Origin: Burkholderia seminalis DSM 23518
Lineage (GTDB): Bacteria > Pseudomonadota > Gammaproteobacteria > Burkholderiales > Burkholderiaceae
DNA length: 64,000 bases
Assembly: GCF_902832885.1 (NCBI RefSeq)
Contig: NZ_CADFDK010000020.1
Span: 1-64,000, forward strand
Reading direction: 5' to 3'
Shown piece by piece: positions 1-8,603 of the stretch. Made by a program: the position numbers and the translations under genes. Below the pieces are notes generated by a model. That model ran no database searches and was not told the DNA's origin. It saw only the letters and a list, made by a program, of their open reading frames with translations. Position 1 is the first letter of the stretch, and every line of letters begins with the position of its first letter.

Positions 1-276
1 GTCGGCGGCCGCTCGCCGCTCGCGCTCGACGAACGCCTGTTCCGCTTCGAATTCCCCGAGCGGCCGGGCGCGCTGATGAAGTTCCTGTCGTCGATGGCGC
101 CGGACTGGAACATCAGCCTGTTCCACTACCGCAACCAGGGCGCGGACTACAGCTCGATCCTCGTCGGCATCCAGGTGCCGGAAGCGGACCGCGCGGCATT
201 CGATCACTTCCTGTCGACGCTTGGCTATCCGTCCATCGAGGAAGGCGACAATCTCGCCTATCGCTTGTTCCTGTAG
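1..276 (+). CDS. ilvA: Threonine dehydratase, biosynthetic, C-terminal end (partial)
   Basis: The frame is open from base 1 and ends at TAG, so these are the last 91 residues of a gene starting left of the window. The visible part matches the C-terminal ACT-like regulatory domain of biosynthetic threonine dehydratase: the [10 protein letters not shown] strand-turn, the [14 protein letters not shown] segment and the [12 protein letters not shown] end are characteristic. The family deaminates threonine to 2-oxobutanoate, the first step of isoleucine synthesis, and this domain binds isoleucine for feedback inhibition. The catalytic PLP domain is outside the window. Confidence 0.9.
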   Translation, partial: VGGRSPLALDERLFRFEFPERPGALMKFLSSMAPDWNISLFHYRNQGADYSSILVGIQVPEADRAAFDHFLSTLGYPSIEEGDNLAYRLFL

Positions 277-286
277 GACCGAAAGC

Positions 287-323
287 GCATGCCGACGGCG
301 CACACGACGCGCCGGCGGCATGC
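287..323. terminator. Hairpin between convergent ilvA and speB
   Basis: GCATGCCG at 287-294 pairs with CGGCATGC at 316-323, with an inner GGCGC/GCGCC pairing. The hairpin sits exactly between the ilvA stop and the speB stop. There is no U-tract on either side, so it may act as a weak bidirectional terminator or only as a 3' end barrier. Confidence 0.45.
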
Positions 324-333
324 CCCCGCTCTC

Positions 334-1302
334 CTACTTCCCCGCGCCCGCCACCTTCTTCTGCCGCCACAGACACAGCAGATCGCACGCGACATGCGCG
401 GCCGCGATCGCGGTGATGTCCGCGTGATCGTACGCAGGCGCGACCTCCACCACATCCGCGCCAATCAGATTCACCGCCCCCAGCCCGCGCACGATCGCCA
501 GCGCCTGCGCGGACGACAACCCGCCCGCGACCGGCGTCCCCGTCCCGGGCGCGAACGCCGGATCGAGACAGTCGATATCGAACGTCAGATACGCGGGCCG
601 CGACCCGACGATGTCGACGATCCGCTCGACCGCCGCACGCGAACCATGGTCATGCACCCACGCGGCATCGAGCCGCTCGATCCCGAGAAAATCGTCGTTC
701 CACGTACGGATCCCGACCTGCACCGATGTCGCCGGATCGATCAGCCCTTCCTTCACGGCCTTGTAGAACATCGTCCCGTGATTGAGGCTGTCCGGCTCGT
801 CGTCGGCCCACGTATCGCAGTGCGCGTCGAAATGGATCAGCGAAAGCGGTCTGCCGTAGCGCTCCGCATGTGCAACCAGCAGCGGATACGTGATGTAGTG
901 GTCGCCGCCGAACGTCAGCATCTTCGCGCCGGACCGCAGGATCGTGCGCGCATGCTCGATGATCGCGGGCTTGATCGACAGCGGGTTGTGCGCGTCGAAC
1001 CAGCAGTCGCCGTAGTCGACGGCCGCGAGATCGTCGAACGGATCGAAGCCCCACGGATACGGATTGAGTTCGGCCAACTGCACGCTCGCCGCGCGGATCG
1101 CGGCCGGCCCGAGCCGCGCGCCCGACCGATAGGTCGTCGCGAGATCGAGCGGCACGCCGGAAATCGCGACGTCGACGCCGTCGAGCGTGCGCGAATAGTT
1201 GCGGCGCATGAACGACAGCACGCCCGCATAGGTGTTTTCGATCGAGGAGCCGTACGGCGTCGTGCGACGGATCGCGCCGTCGCCGTGGAGAAGTTCGGTC
1301 AT
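334..1302 (-). CDS. speB: Agmatinase / ureohydrolase-family enzyme
   Basis: A 322-residue protein of the arginase/agmatinase fold. All manganese-site motifs are present: GGDHYITYP, the D-A-H-x-D stretch in HFDAHCDTW, and D-x-D in TFDIDCLDPAFAPGTG. Agmatinases hydrolyse agmatine to putrescine and urea in the cytosol; proteobacterial homologues also include guanidinobutyrase and related enzymes, so the exact substrate is inferred from overall resemblance. I chose the Met in MTELLHGD at 1302. An in-frame start 22 residues upstream would add a Pro/Arg-rich tail not expected in the family. It is convergent with ilvA and appears to be a single gene. Confidence 0.85.
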   Translation of the reverse strand: MTELLHGDGAIRRTTPYGSSIENTYAGVLSFMRRNYSRTLDGVDVAISGVPLDLATTYRSGARLGPAAIRAASVQLAELNPYPWGFDPFDDLAAVDYGDCWFDAHNPLSIKPAIIEHARTILRSGAKMLTFGGDHYITYPLLVAHAERYGRPLSLIHFDAHCDTWADDEPDSLNHGTMFYKAVKEGLIDPATSVQVGIRTWNDDFLGIERLDAAWVHDHGSRAAVERIVDIVGSRPAYLTFDIDCLDPAFAPGTGTPVAGGLSSAQALAIVRGLGAVNLIGADVVEVAPAYDHADITAIAAAHVACDLLCLWRQKKVAGAGK

Positions 1303-1595
1303 GGGTCGGACCTGTTTTCGTGGGGAGCCGGCGCCGCCCTGCTCCCTGTGAGCGCACGGGTCGGGCACGGCAGGGATTCATCGGGCACGCACCGGCTGCG
1401 CAGCCAGTCGCGCGGCCGGGCGGAACAGCGACAACGACAACGGCAATACCGCGGCGATCATAACAAGCCGAATTGAAGTCGTTGCCCCGGTTCAACCGGG
1501 GCAACGCGCCGAGAAATCCGGCGGCGGCATCGCCGCCGGCCGCCATCGATTCCTAGAAGGATTCGCCGGTTTTCGCCCGCGCGTTCTTCCGGATA

Positions 1596-2336
1596 ATGGC
1601 CGGCAGCCGCGCCCTCGACGGCGCGCCGTCCACCGCGGACCACGACACACCGGAGACCCCCGCCTTGCTCGCCACGCTTCCCGCCACCTACCGCCGGCTC
1701 TGGCCGCTCGCCATCGCCGCCGCGCTGCTGTACGGGCTGTCGCTCGCCGCGGCGCCCTATCCGGGCCAGGCCGCCGCGAAGGCCGCGATGGGCATCCTGC
1801 TGCTCGCGGCCGGCGGCACCTGCGGCGCGCCGCGCGAACGCGCGTGGCTGTGCGCGGCGCTCGCGACCGCCGTACTCGGCGACGTCCTGCTCGCGCTGCC
1901 CGACTGGCCGCTGTCGTTCGTCCTCGGCCTCGGGTCCTTCCTGCTCACGCACGTGTGCTACTGCGCGATCTTCTTTCGCTGGCGCGCGCGGCCGCACGGC
2001 TGGCGCATCGTCGCGCTGATCGGCCTGTGGATCGCCGCGCCGGCGTTCTACGCGGCGTTCTTCCCGCATCTCGGCGCGCTGCTCGCGCCGGTGGCCGTCT
2101 ACATGCTGGTGCTGTGCGTGATGGCGAGCTTCGCGCTCGCCGCCCGCACGCACGGCGCGCTCGTCGCGATCGGCAGCCTGATCTTCGTCGGCTCCGATAC
2201 GCTGATCGGCGTCGGCCGGTTCCTCGGCGGTTTTCCGGGTATCGACTACCTGATCTGGGGCCTCTACGCGCTCGCGCAGGTCACGATCGTGGCCGGGGTT
2301 TTCCATGAGACGACCGCCCGACCGATCCGTCCCTGA
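1596..2336 (+). CDS. Lysoplasmalogenase-like (YhhN/TMEM86) membrane protein
   Basis: A 246-residue, almost wholly hydrophobic protein with about eight predicted membrane segments. It carries the family's acidic positions inside helices (GDVLLALP around residue 93 and SDTLIGVGRF around residue 205). YhhN/TMEM86 proteins are inner-membrane enzymes reported to cleave the vinyl-ether bond of lysoplasmalogens; the bacterial substrate is poorly defined. The upstream part before the first helix (residues 1-30) is Ala/Pro-rich, so the true start may be a later codon. It stands alone between speB and the monooxygenase operon. Confidence 0.75.
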   Translation: MAGSRALDGAPSTADHDTPETPALLATLPATYRRLWPLAIAAALLYGLSLAAAPYPGQAAAKAAMGILLLAAGGTCGAPRERAWLCAALATAVLGDVLLALPDWPLSFVLGLGSFLLTHVCYCAIFFRWRARPHGWRIVALIGLWIAAPAFYAAFFPHLGALLAPVAVYMLVLCVMASFALAARTHGALVAIGSLIFVGSDTLIGVGRFLGGFPGIDYLIWGLYALAQVTIVAGVFHETTARPIRP

Positions 2337-2503
2337 TACCGTTTCAAACAGGCCGCCGCGCGCCGGCGGTCTCGTCCATCGCCGGTCTCGTCCTGTCGAC
2401 GGCCCTTTCCGCCGATCCCGCGGCGCGGAAAACGAACCGTTCCAAACCCCGCTCAGCCTTTTCCCGCCTGGCTTCCGGCCCTTAGAGCGCCGCTTCTAGC
2501 CTC

Positions 2504-2550
2504 TTGCGGTTTCCGGGTTCACCCACTATCGTTACATCAAACAATGTAAC
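2504..2550 (+). promoter_or_regulatory. Promoter with palindromic operator upstream of BVMO operon
   Basis: GTTACATCAAACAATGTAAC at 2531-2550 is a perfect inverted repeat with 7-bp arms and a 6-bp spacer. A possible promoter, TTGCGG (2504-2509), 17 bp, TATCGT (2527-2532), overlaps its left arm, and the gene starts at 2583. The position suits a repressor that blocks RNA polymerase; TetR-family proteins commonly use such sites. No regulator gene is adjacent. Confidence 0.5.
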
Positions 2551-2582
2551 ATTCAAAAATGAGCCAAATCGGAGACACCCGG

Positions 2583-4160
2583 ATGAATGCTCGCACGTTG
2601 CCTTTCGGTCCACCCGGCCACGACGGCCAGGACGAAACCATCGACATCGCCATCATCGGCACCGGCTTCGCCGGCCTCGGGATGGCGATCCGCCTGCGGC
2701 AAACAGGCGTGACCGACTTCGTCGTCCTCGAGAAGGCCGCGTCGGTCGGCGGCACGTGGCGCGACAATCATTACCCCGGGTGTGCATGCGACGTGCAATC
2801 GCACGTCTATTCGTTCTCGTTCGCGCCGAACCCGCGCTGGACGCGCATGTTCGCGCCGCAGCCGGAGATCCGCGCGTATCTCGAAGACTGCGTGCAGCGT
2901 TTCGGCGTCGGCCCGCACCTGCGCATGAACCACGAGCTGCAGCGCGCCGAATACAACGAGGCCGCGCAACGCTGGCGCCTCACGTTCGCGAACGGCAAGC
3001 GGCTGTCCGCGCGCGTGCTGATCTCGGGGATGGGCGGCCTGTCGCGCGCCGCGCTGCCGGCGATTCCCGGCGTCGAGCATTTCCAGGGCCGCGCATTCCA
3101 TTCGCAGCAGTGGGATCACGACTACGCGCTCGAAGGCAAGCGCGTCGCGGTGATCGGCACCGGCGCGAGCGCGATCCAGTTCGTGCCGCAGATCGCGCCG
3201 CGCGTGAAGACGCTCGCGCTGTTCCAGCGCACGCCGCCGTGGATCATGCCGAAGCCCGACCGCAACCTCACCCGCTTCGAGAAATGGCTGTTCCGCACGC
3301 TGCCGTTCACGCAGAAGGCCGTGCGCAGCGGCATCTACTGGATGCTCGAATCGCGCGTGCTCGGCTTCGCGATCCATCCGTCGCTGATGAAGAACGTGCA
3401 GAAGCTCGCGCTGCGCCATATCCGCAAGCAGATCCCCGATCCCGAGCTGCGCAAGACCGTCACGCCGAACTACACGCTCGGCTGCAAGCGCGTGCTGATC
3501 TCGAACGACTACTACCCGGCGCTGTCGCGCAAGAACGTCGACGTGATCACCACCGGCATCGACCACATCGAAGCCGACGCGGTCGTGACGACCGACGGCC
3601 GCCGCCATGAAGTCGACTGCCTGATCTACGGCACCGGCTTCCAGGTCGCCGATCCGTATCCGCGCGGCGCGATCATCGGCCGCGGCGGGCTCGACATCGT
3701 CGACGCATGGCGCGACGGCGCGCATGCGTATCTCGGCTCGACGCTGCCCGGCTACCCGAACTTCTTCATGATCGTCGGCCCGAACACCGGCCTCGGCCAC
3801 AACTCGATGGTGTTCATGATCGAGTCGCAGATCGAATACATCCTCGGCGCGCTGCAGGCGATGCGCCGCGAGCGCGCCGAGGCGATCGAGGTGCGCCCGC
3901 TCGTCGAGGCGCAGTTCAACAGCGACCTGCAGGGCAAGCTGAAGAAGGCGATCTGGTCGACGGGCGGCTGCAAGAGCTGGTATCTCGATCCGCGCACCGG
4001 CAAGAACACGACGCTGTGGCCGGGTTTCACGTGGCGCTTCCGCCAGGCGACCGCGCACTTCTCGATCGCCGATTACCACGCGTATCGCGCACCGCAACAC
4101 GACACGGCCGCGCGGCCCGCCGCCGCGCCCGCCGCTTCCACGTCCGCCGAAGCGGCCTGA
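2583..4160 (+). CDS. Flavin-binding Baeyer-Villiger monooxygenase
   Basis: A 525-residue protein with two Rossmann motifs: FAD site GTGFAG near residues 26-31 and NADPH site GTGASA near 192-197. Between them lies the type I Baeyer-Villiger fingerprint, FQGRAFHSQQWD at about 167-178. The family uses NADPH and oxygen to turn ketones into esters or lactones. The start at 2583 follows GGAGA by 7 bases; an in-frame ATG at 2559 lacks a comparable ribosome site. It is the first gene of a compact operon with an SDR, a metal-dependent hydrolase and an alpha/beta hydrolase, consistent with alcohol-to-ketone-to-ester breakdown. The substrate is unknown. Confidence 0.85.
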   Translation: MNARTLPFGPPGHDGQDETIDIAIIGTGFAGLGMAIRLRQTGVTDFVVLEKAASVGGTWRDNHYPGCACDVQSHVYSFSFAPNPRWTRMFAPQPEIRAYLEDCVQRFGVGPHLRMNHELQRAEYNEAAQRWRLTFANGKRLSARVLISGMGGLSRAALPAIPGVEHFQGRAFHSQQWDHDYALEGKRVAVIGTGASAIQFVPQIAPRVKTLALFQRTPPWIMPKPDRNLTRFEKWLFRTLPFTQKAVRSGIYWMLESRVLGFAIHPSLMKNVQKLALRHIRKQIPDPELRKTVTPNYTLGCKRVLISNDYYPALSRKNVDVITTGIDHIEADAVVTTDGRRHEVDCLIYGTGFQVADPYPRGAIIGRGGLDIVDAWRDGAHAYLGSTLPGYPNFFMIVGPNTGLGHNSMVFMIESQIEYILGALQAMRRERAEAIEVRPLVEAQFNSDLQGKLKKAIWSTGGCKSWYLDPRTGKNTTLWPGFTWRFRQATAHFSIADYHAYRAPQHDTAARPAAAPAASTSAEAA

Positions 4161-4181
4161 GCCAGACAAGGAGTCACCGAC

Positions 4182-5120
4182 ATGAGAGATTTCGCCAACA
4201 AGGTCGCCGCGATCACGGGTGCCGGTTCGGGCATGGGCCGCGCGCTCGCGGTCCAGCTCGCGCAGGCCGGCTGCCACGTGTCGCTCGCCGACAAGAACGG
4301 CGTCGGCCTCGCCGAAACCGAACGGATCGTCCGCGCGATCGCGCCGAACGTGCGCGTATCGACGCGCGTGCTGGACGTCGGCGAGCGCGACGCGATGTTC
4401 GCGTGGGCCGACGACACCGCGAAGGAACATGGCAAGGTCAACCTGATCTTCAACAACGCGGGCGTCGCGCTGTCGAGCACGATCGAGGGCATGGAATACA
4501 GCGATCTCGAGTGGATCGTGAACATCAATTTCTGGGGCGTCGTGCATGGCACGAAGGCATTCCTGCCGCACCTGAAGGCATCGGGCGACGGCCATGTGAT
4601 CAACACGTCGAGCCTGTTCGGGATCTTCGCGCAGCCGGGCATGAGCGGCTACAACGCGACGAAGTTCGCGGTGCGCGGCTTCACCGAATCGCTGCGCCAG
4701 GAACTCGACATGATGAAGTGCGGCGTGTCGGCGACCTGCGTGCATCCGGGCGGCATCCGCACGAACATCGCGCAGGCGAGCCGCGTGTCGAAGAACATGG
4801 TCGGCTTCATGGTCGCGAGCGAGCAGCAAGGCCGCGACACGTTCGAGAAGTTCTTCATCACGACCGCCGACGACGCCGCGCGCACAATCCTCGCCGGCGT
4901 GCGCAAGAACAAGCGCCGCGTGCTGATCGGCCGCGACGCGAAGGCCGGCGACTGGATGGCGCGCGTGCTGCCCGCCGCGTACCAGGCGCTCGTCGTGCTC
5001 GCGACACGCCGCGAGGCCGCGCGGGCCCGCCGCGAGGCCGCACGCGGCACGCCGGCGCCCGCGCCGCTGCACGCCGCCACCTACAACAATGCAGGCAATC
5101 AGGGAGGAGAACAATCATGA
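4182..5120 (+). CDS. Short-chain dehydrogenase/reductase in BVMO operon
   Basis: A 312-residue classical SDR. The NAD(P)-binding TGAGSGMG motif is near residues 11-18, NNAG near 91, the catalytic Ser in NTSSLFG and the YNATK pair near 155-159 are all intact. The C-terminal 40 residues are Ala/Arg-rich beyond the usual fold and probably lie on the surface. It begins 21 bases after the monooxygenase stop and overlaps the next gene by ATGA. In this context it most likely interconverts an alcohol and the ketone used by the monooxygenase; that role is inference. Confidence 0.8.
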   Translation: MRDFANKVAAITGAGSGMGRALAVQLAQAGCHVSLADKNGVGLAETERIVRAIAPNVRVSTRVLDVGERDAMFAWADDTAKEHGKVNLIFNNAGVALSSTIEGMEYSDLEWIVNINFWGVVHGTKAFLPHLKASGDGHVINTSSLFGIFAQPGMSGYNATKFAVRGFTESLRQELDMMKCGVSATCVHPGGIRTNIAQASRVSKNMVGFMVASEQQGRDTFEKFFITTADDAARTILAGVRKNKRRVLIGRDAKAGDWMARVLPAAYQALVVLATRREAARARREAARGTPAPAPLHAATYNNAGNQGGEQS

Positions 5121-6022
5121 CGACCCCGAACATGATGCCCGTGCGGCGCGACGTCCGTTTCGCGCTGCCGCCCGAACGCGCACGCGACTGGCACGTTCAA
5201 GGCGTGCCCGTCACGCACTTCATGAATGCGCTGTCGCTGCTGTTCCCGGCCGGCGAGCGTTTCTTCATGGATTCGGTGCGCAACTACCGCGACCGGATCG
5301 AGGATCCCGAGCTGAAGAAACAGGTGCTCGGCTTCATCGGCCAGGAAGCGATGCATACGCGCGAGCACATCGAATACAACGACCTGCTGCAGGCGTCCGG
5401 CCTGCCCGCGCACAAGCTCGACAAGCGCCTGTGGACGATCCTCGGCTGGTTCAAGAAGGTGCTGCCGCATTCGATGCAGCTCGCGATCACGATCGCGCTC
5501 GAACACTACACGGCGATCCTCGCGAACCAGCTGCTGTCGGGCCACGAGCACCGGATCGACGGCTCGATCGAAGGCTACCAGCAGATGTGGATGTGGCACG
5601 CGATGGAGGAAACCGAGCACAAGGCGGTGTCCTACGACGTGTGGAAGACCGTGATGAAGCCGGGCCTCGGCAGCTACCTGCTGCGCACGGGCACGATGCT
5701 GACGACCACCGTATTCTTCTGGACGATCGTGTTCGACTTCCACGTTCGGCTGATGCGCGCGCACCGTCGCGAACACGGCAAGTTCGGCGGCATGTGGCGC
5801 CTCGTGAAGTATCTGTACGGCCCGAAGCACGGCGTGTTTCCGAGCATCGCGCGCGAATGGCTCGACTACTTCCGCCCGGGCTTCCACCCGTGGGACCACG
5901 ACAACCACCAGTACCTGCAGGGGCTCGACTCGCTGCTCGAGAACATCGACGCGACCAACGCACGCTACGCGGCGCAAGCCGCCCCGCGCCGCGTGCCGCT
6001 GCACCCGGTCCCGCAGGCATGA
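5117..6022 (+). CDS. Metal-dependent hydrolase-like protein (PF10118 family)
   Basis: A 301-residue protein of the predicted metal-dependent hydrolase family often found beside flavin monooxygenases. It is mostly alpha-helical. It has conserved His/Glu clusters spaced like a di-metal centre: GQEAMHTREHIEYN near residues 74-87, ALEHYTA near 128 and HAMEETEHK near 160-168. These ExxH-type pairs resemble ferritin-like helical bundles. The start is set by GGAGGAGA at 5103-5110 and overlaps the SDR stop by 4 bp, indicating translational coupling. Its reaction is not established for the family. Confidence 0.7.
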   Translation: MTTPNMMPVRRDVRFALPPERARDWHVQGVPVTHFMNALSLLFPAGERFFMDSVRNYRDRIEDPELKKQVLGFIGQEAMHTREHIEYNDLLQASGLPAHKLDKRLWTILGWFKKVLPHSMQLAITIALEHYTAILANQLLSGHEHRIDGSIEGYQQMWMWHAMEETEHKAVSYDVWKTVMKPGLGSYLLRTGTMLTTTVFFWTIVFDFHVRLMRAHRREHGKFGGMWRLVKYLYGPKHGVFPSIAREWLDYFRPGFHPWDHDNHQYLQGLDSLLENIDATNARYAAQAAPRRVPLHPVPQA

Positions 6023-6026
6023 CGCC

Positions 6027-6938
6027 ATGGCGCGCGCCCACGAGATGCTGACCGTCCAGTCCGGCGACGTGAAACTCGCCGTCTACGTCAGCGGGTCGCG
6101 TCGCGCGCCGCCGCTGATCCTCGTGCACGGTTACCCCGACTCGGCCACCGTGTGGGCGCCGATCCGCGCGCGGCTCGCGAAGCGCTACCGCGTGATCGCA
6201 TACGACGTGCGCGGCGCCGGCGCGTCCGATGCGCCGCGCCGCCGCGCCGACTACACGCTCGAGCGGCTCGCCGCCGATCTGAAGGCGGTGGCCGACGCAA
6301 CCTGCGGCGGCCGGCCGTTCCATCTGGTCGGCCACGACTGGGGCTCGATCCAGTGCTGGGAGGCCGTGACCGATCCCGCGTTCCGCGGCCGGATCGCGTC
6401 GTACACGTCGATCTCGGGCCCGTGCCTCGATCACGTGTTCCGCGCGAAGATGCGGCTCAGGCAGAGCCTGAAGTCGTGGTACATCGCGTTCTTCCATCTG
6501 CCGGTCGTGCCGTCGCTCGTCTGGCGGCTCGGCGGCGCGGCGCTGTGGCCGCGCTGGCTGCAACTGACCGAGCGCGTGCGTGCCGAGCGCGATCCCGTGC
6601 AACTGAAGAACGCGCTGAACGGGCTGCAGCTGTACCGCGCGAATTTTCTCGCACGGGCACGCAAGCCGCGCGAACGATACGCGCAGGCGCCGGTGCAGAT
6701 CCTCGTGCCGGTGCGCGACCGCTACGTGACGCCCGAGATGTCGGTCGACCTCGACCGCTGGCTCGGCGACCACGTGCGCGAGGAAATCGACGGCAGCCAC
6801 TGGATCGTGCTGCGCCACCCCGACATCATCGCGTCGCGGATCGACCGCTTCGCGTCCGCGCAGGAGCGGCCGTCGATCGCGAACGCGGCGGTTCAGCGGC
6901 CCGCAAGTGCCGGCAGGCGTCTGAACAGCGTCTCGTAG
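6027..6938 (+). CDS. Alpha/beta hydrolase in BVMO operon
   Basis: A 303-residue alpha/beta hydrolase resembling haloalkane dehalogenase and epoxide hydrolase relatives. LVHGYPDSATVW near residue 32 provides the oxyanion loop. The nucleophile elbow reads VGHDWGS, so the nucleophile is Asp, as in those two groups, rather than Ser. The C-terminal catalytic His is likely the one in GSHWIVLRHPD. It starts 4 bases after the previous stop; an internal Met at 6045 is an alternative start. Its 3' end overlaps the convergent glycolipid-binding gene by 46 bp. It may act on the ester or an epoxide from the pathway; this is inference. Confidence 0.75.
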   Translation: MARAHEMLTVQSGDVKLAVYVSGSRRAPPLILVHGYPDSATVWAPIRARLAKRYRVIAYDVRGAGASDAPRRRADYTLERLAADLKAVADATCGGRPFHLVGHDWGSIQCWEAVTDPAFRGRIASYTSISGPCLDHVFRAKMRLRQSLKSWYIAFFHLPVVPSLVWRLGGAALWPRWLQLTERVRAERDPVQLKNALNGLQLYRANFLARARKPRERYAQAPVQILVPVRDRYVTPEMSVDLDRWLGDHVREEIDGSHWIVLRHPDIIASRIDRFASAQERPSIANAAVQRPASAGRRLNSVS

Positions 6939-7453
6939 TCGACGACGAGGCCGTCGTCGTCGATATCCATCTCGGCCGTGAAATTCCGGAAGATCCCTTC
7001 GTAGCGGTAGCGCCGGCCCGGCTCGATGCATGCGTAGGCCTGCTTGACCGGCGTGACCTTCAGGTCCGGCGTCGAGATGTACGCGACGTCGATCGGCCGC
7101 CGCTCGCCGCGCGCGAGCCCCAGGCGGCCGATCGGCAGCGAATTCGTGAACGGCGTCGCCGCGATGTCGATGTCGACGCAACCGTCGAGCTCAGGCAGCG
7201 CGCGGCCCGAGCCGTCGCGCCAGTGGCCGGCACCATCGCCATGCAGCTCGAGCGTGCCGCCGCCCATCACCTTGAGCACCGCGTAGGTCACCCGCCATTG
7301 CGGATCGCACTCGACGCGATACGCGAGCCCGTACGCGCGGCCGTACCGCTGGCCGACCACCGCGCTTTCGACGACGATCGCGCCGCCGCTCCGGTCGAAC
7401 GTCAGATGTTCGACCCCGTCGCCTTCGAGCGACGCCCAACGCACTTCACGCAT
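6893..7453 (-). CDS. Putative glycolipid-binding domain protein (PF06475-like)
   Basis: A 186-residue soluble protein matching the glycolipid-binding family seen in Proteobacteria and Actinobacteria. It is beta-rich (EHLTFDRSGGAIVVES, then WRVTYAVLKVMGG) and ends with the conserved YRYEGIFRNFTAEMDIDDDGLVVDYE-type strands (shown here as separate short pieces). No signal peptide is visible, so it is probably cytosolic. The start at 7453 is fixed by GGGAGGGGA just upstream. Its function is not established. It is transcribed towards the BVMO operon and is preceded by a 15-bp palindrome. Confidence 0.65.
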   Translation of the reverse strand: MREVRWASLEGDGVEHLTFDRSGGAIVVESAVVGQRYGRAYGLAYRVECDPQWRVTYAVLKVMGGGTLELHGDGAGHWRDGSGRALPELDGCVDIDIAATPFTNSLPIGRLGLARGERRPIDVAYISTPDLKVTPVKQAYACIEPGRRYRYEGIFRNFTAEMDIDDDGLVVDYETLFRRLPALAGR

Positions 7454-7473
7454 CTTTTCCCCTCCCGGTTGCC

Positions 7474-7488
7474 CGATGCCGGGCATCG
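7474..7488. repeat. 15-bp palindrome, copy 1 (CGATGCCGGGCATCG)
   Basis: CGATGCC-G-GGCATCG is a perfect inverted repeat 20 bases upstream of the start of the glycolipid-binding gene. The same 15 bases, again followed by TCG, occur at 41071-41085 upstream of a porin. Confidence 0.5.
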
Positions 7489-7709
7489 TCGCACGAATTC
7501 GCCGGCGGCAACGCCAGCGAAGGCCGCCATTCGCCCACCACGCGGATTTCGTATCAAAAAAACGTTCATGCAGCGCCGGTACGACAGGGTCGCTCCGCCT
7601 CATTCCCCACCTCGGTGCATCGGCGACAAATCCTGACTATCCAGAATTCCCTATTCCGGTGCATGGGATTGTGTCCTATGCTCGCGGCTCGTCCTGCTAC
7701 GCCACCATC

Positions 7710-8603
7710 ATGCCTACCGCCCGCCCCGCCTCGCCGTCGATCGACCTGCGTACCCTGCTGCGCGGCATCGGGCAGATCGTGCTGCAGGCGAACGCGTTCA
7801 CCGGCGCGCTGCTGCTCGTCGCACTGGCGCTGACCGACCTGCGGCTCGCGAGCGCGGCGCTGGTCGGTTCGGCCGCCGCCAGCATGACCGCCGTGCTCAC
7901 GGGTGCCGAGCGCCGCGACGTCGAACAGGGGCTGCACGGCTTCAACGGCGCGCTCGCCGCGCTGATCGCCGTGCTGTTCGCGCCCGGTCAGCTTGCGGCC
8001 GTCGCGCTGGTGCCGCTGGTCTCGATCGGCGCGGCGCTCGTGCAGCGCGCGACGCGCGGGCCCCTCGCCCGGTTGCACCTGTGTCCGTATTCGAGCCCCT
8101 GTCTCGCCGTCACCGCGCCGTGGCTGCCGTTTGTCGCGCTGCAGCATGCCGACGGCGCGGCGACTGCCCCGGTGCCGACGCTTGCATCCGCTGCCGGCGC
8201 ATTGCTGTCGGGCGTCGCGCAGACCACCTTCGCGCAAGGCGTCTGGCCCGGCGTATTGATCGTCGCCGGCCTCGCCATCGCATCGCGCCGCGCGGCCGCG
8301 TTCGCGCTCGTCGGCGCGAGCGTGTCGACCGTGCTGCTGGTCGCGCTCGGCGCGAACGGCGCCTGGTTGGCCGACGGCCTGCTCGGCTTCAACGGCGCGC
8401 TCGCCGCGCTCGCGCTGATGTCTCGCGGCCCGCGCGCCGCACTGGCCGCCGCCGCACTCGCCGCGCTGATCCAGTGGCTCGCGATGCGCGCGGGCGTCCC
8501 CGCGTTCACGGCCCCGTTCGCACTCGCGTCGTGGGCAACCGTCGCCGTCGCGCGCCGCTTCCCTCTCGGAGAACCCGATGTCGTCATTCGCACACCGTCC
8601 TGA
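7710..8603 (+). CDS. Urea transporter family protein
   Basis: A 297-residue membrane protein with about ten hydrophobic segments. It contains the duplicated urea-transporter half motif: LHGFNGALAALI near residue 75 and LLGFNGALAALA near residue 225, plus CPYSSPCLAVTAP near 125. UT-family proteins are channel-like carriers for urea across the inner membrane. The ATG at 7710 is the best start, although no strong ribosome site is seen and an upstream in-frame GTG is possible. It overlaps the aldolase gene by 26 bp, so the two are co-transcribed. No urease gene is present in the window. Confidence 0.8.
   Translation: MPTARPASPSIDLRTLLRGIGQIVLQANAFTGALLLVALALTDLRLASAALVGSAAASMTAVLTGAERRDVEQGLHGFNGALAALIAVLFAPGQLAAVALVPLVSIGAALVQRATRGPLARLHLCPYSSPCLAVTAPWLPFVALQHADGAATAPVPTLASAAGALLSGVAQTTFAQGVWPGVLIVAGLAIASRRAAAFALVGASVSTVLLVALGANGAWLADGLLGFNGALAALALMSRGPRAALAAAALAALIQWLAMRAGVPAFTAPFALASWATVAVARRFPLGEPDVVIRTPS

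Noticed and set aside
2553-5114. Long minus-strand frame across the BVMO operon
   Set aside because: Same explanation: antisense shadow of two clearly coding genes, without ribosome site or recognisable domain.
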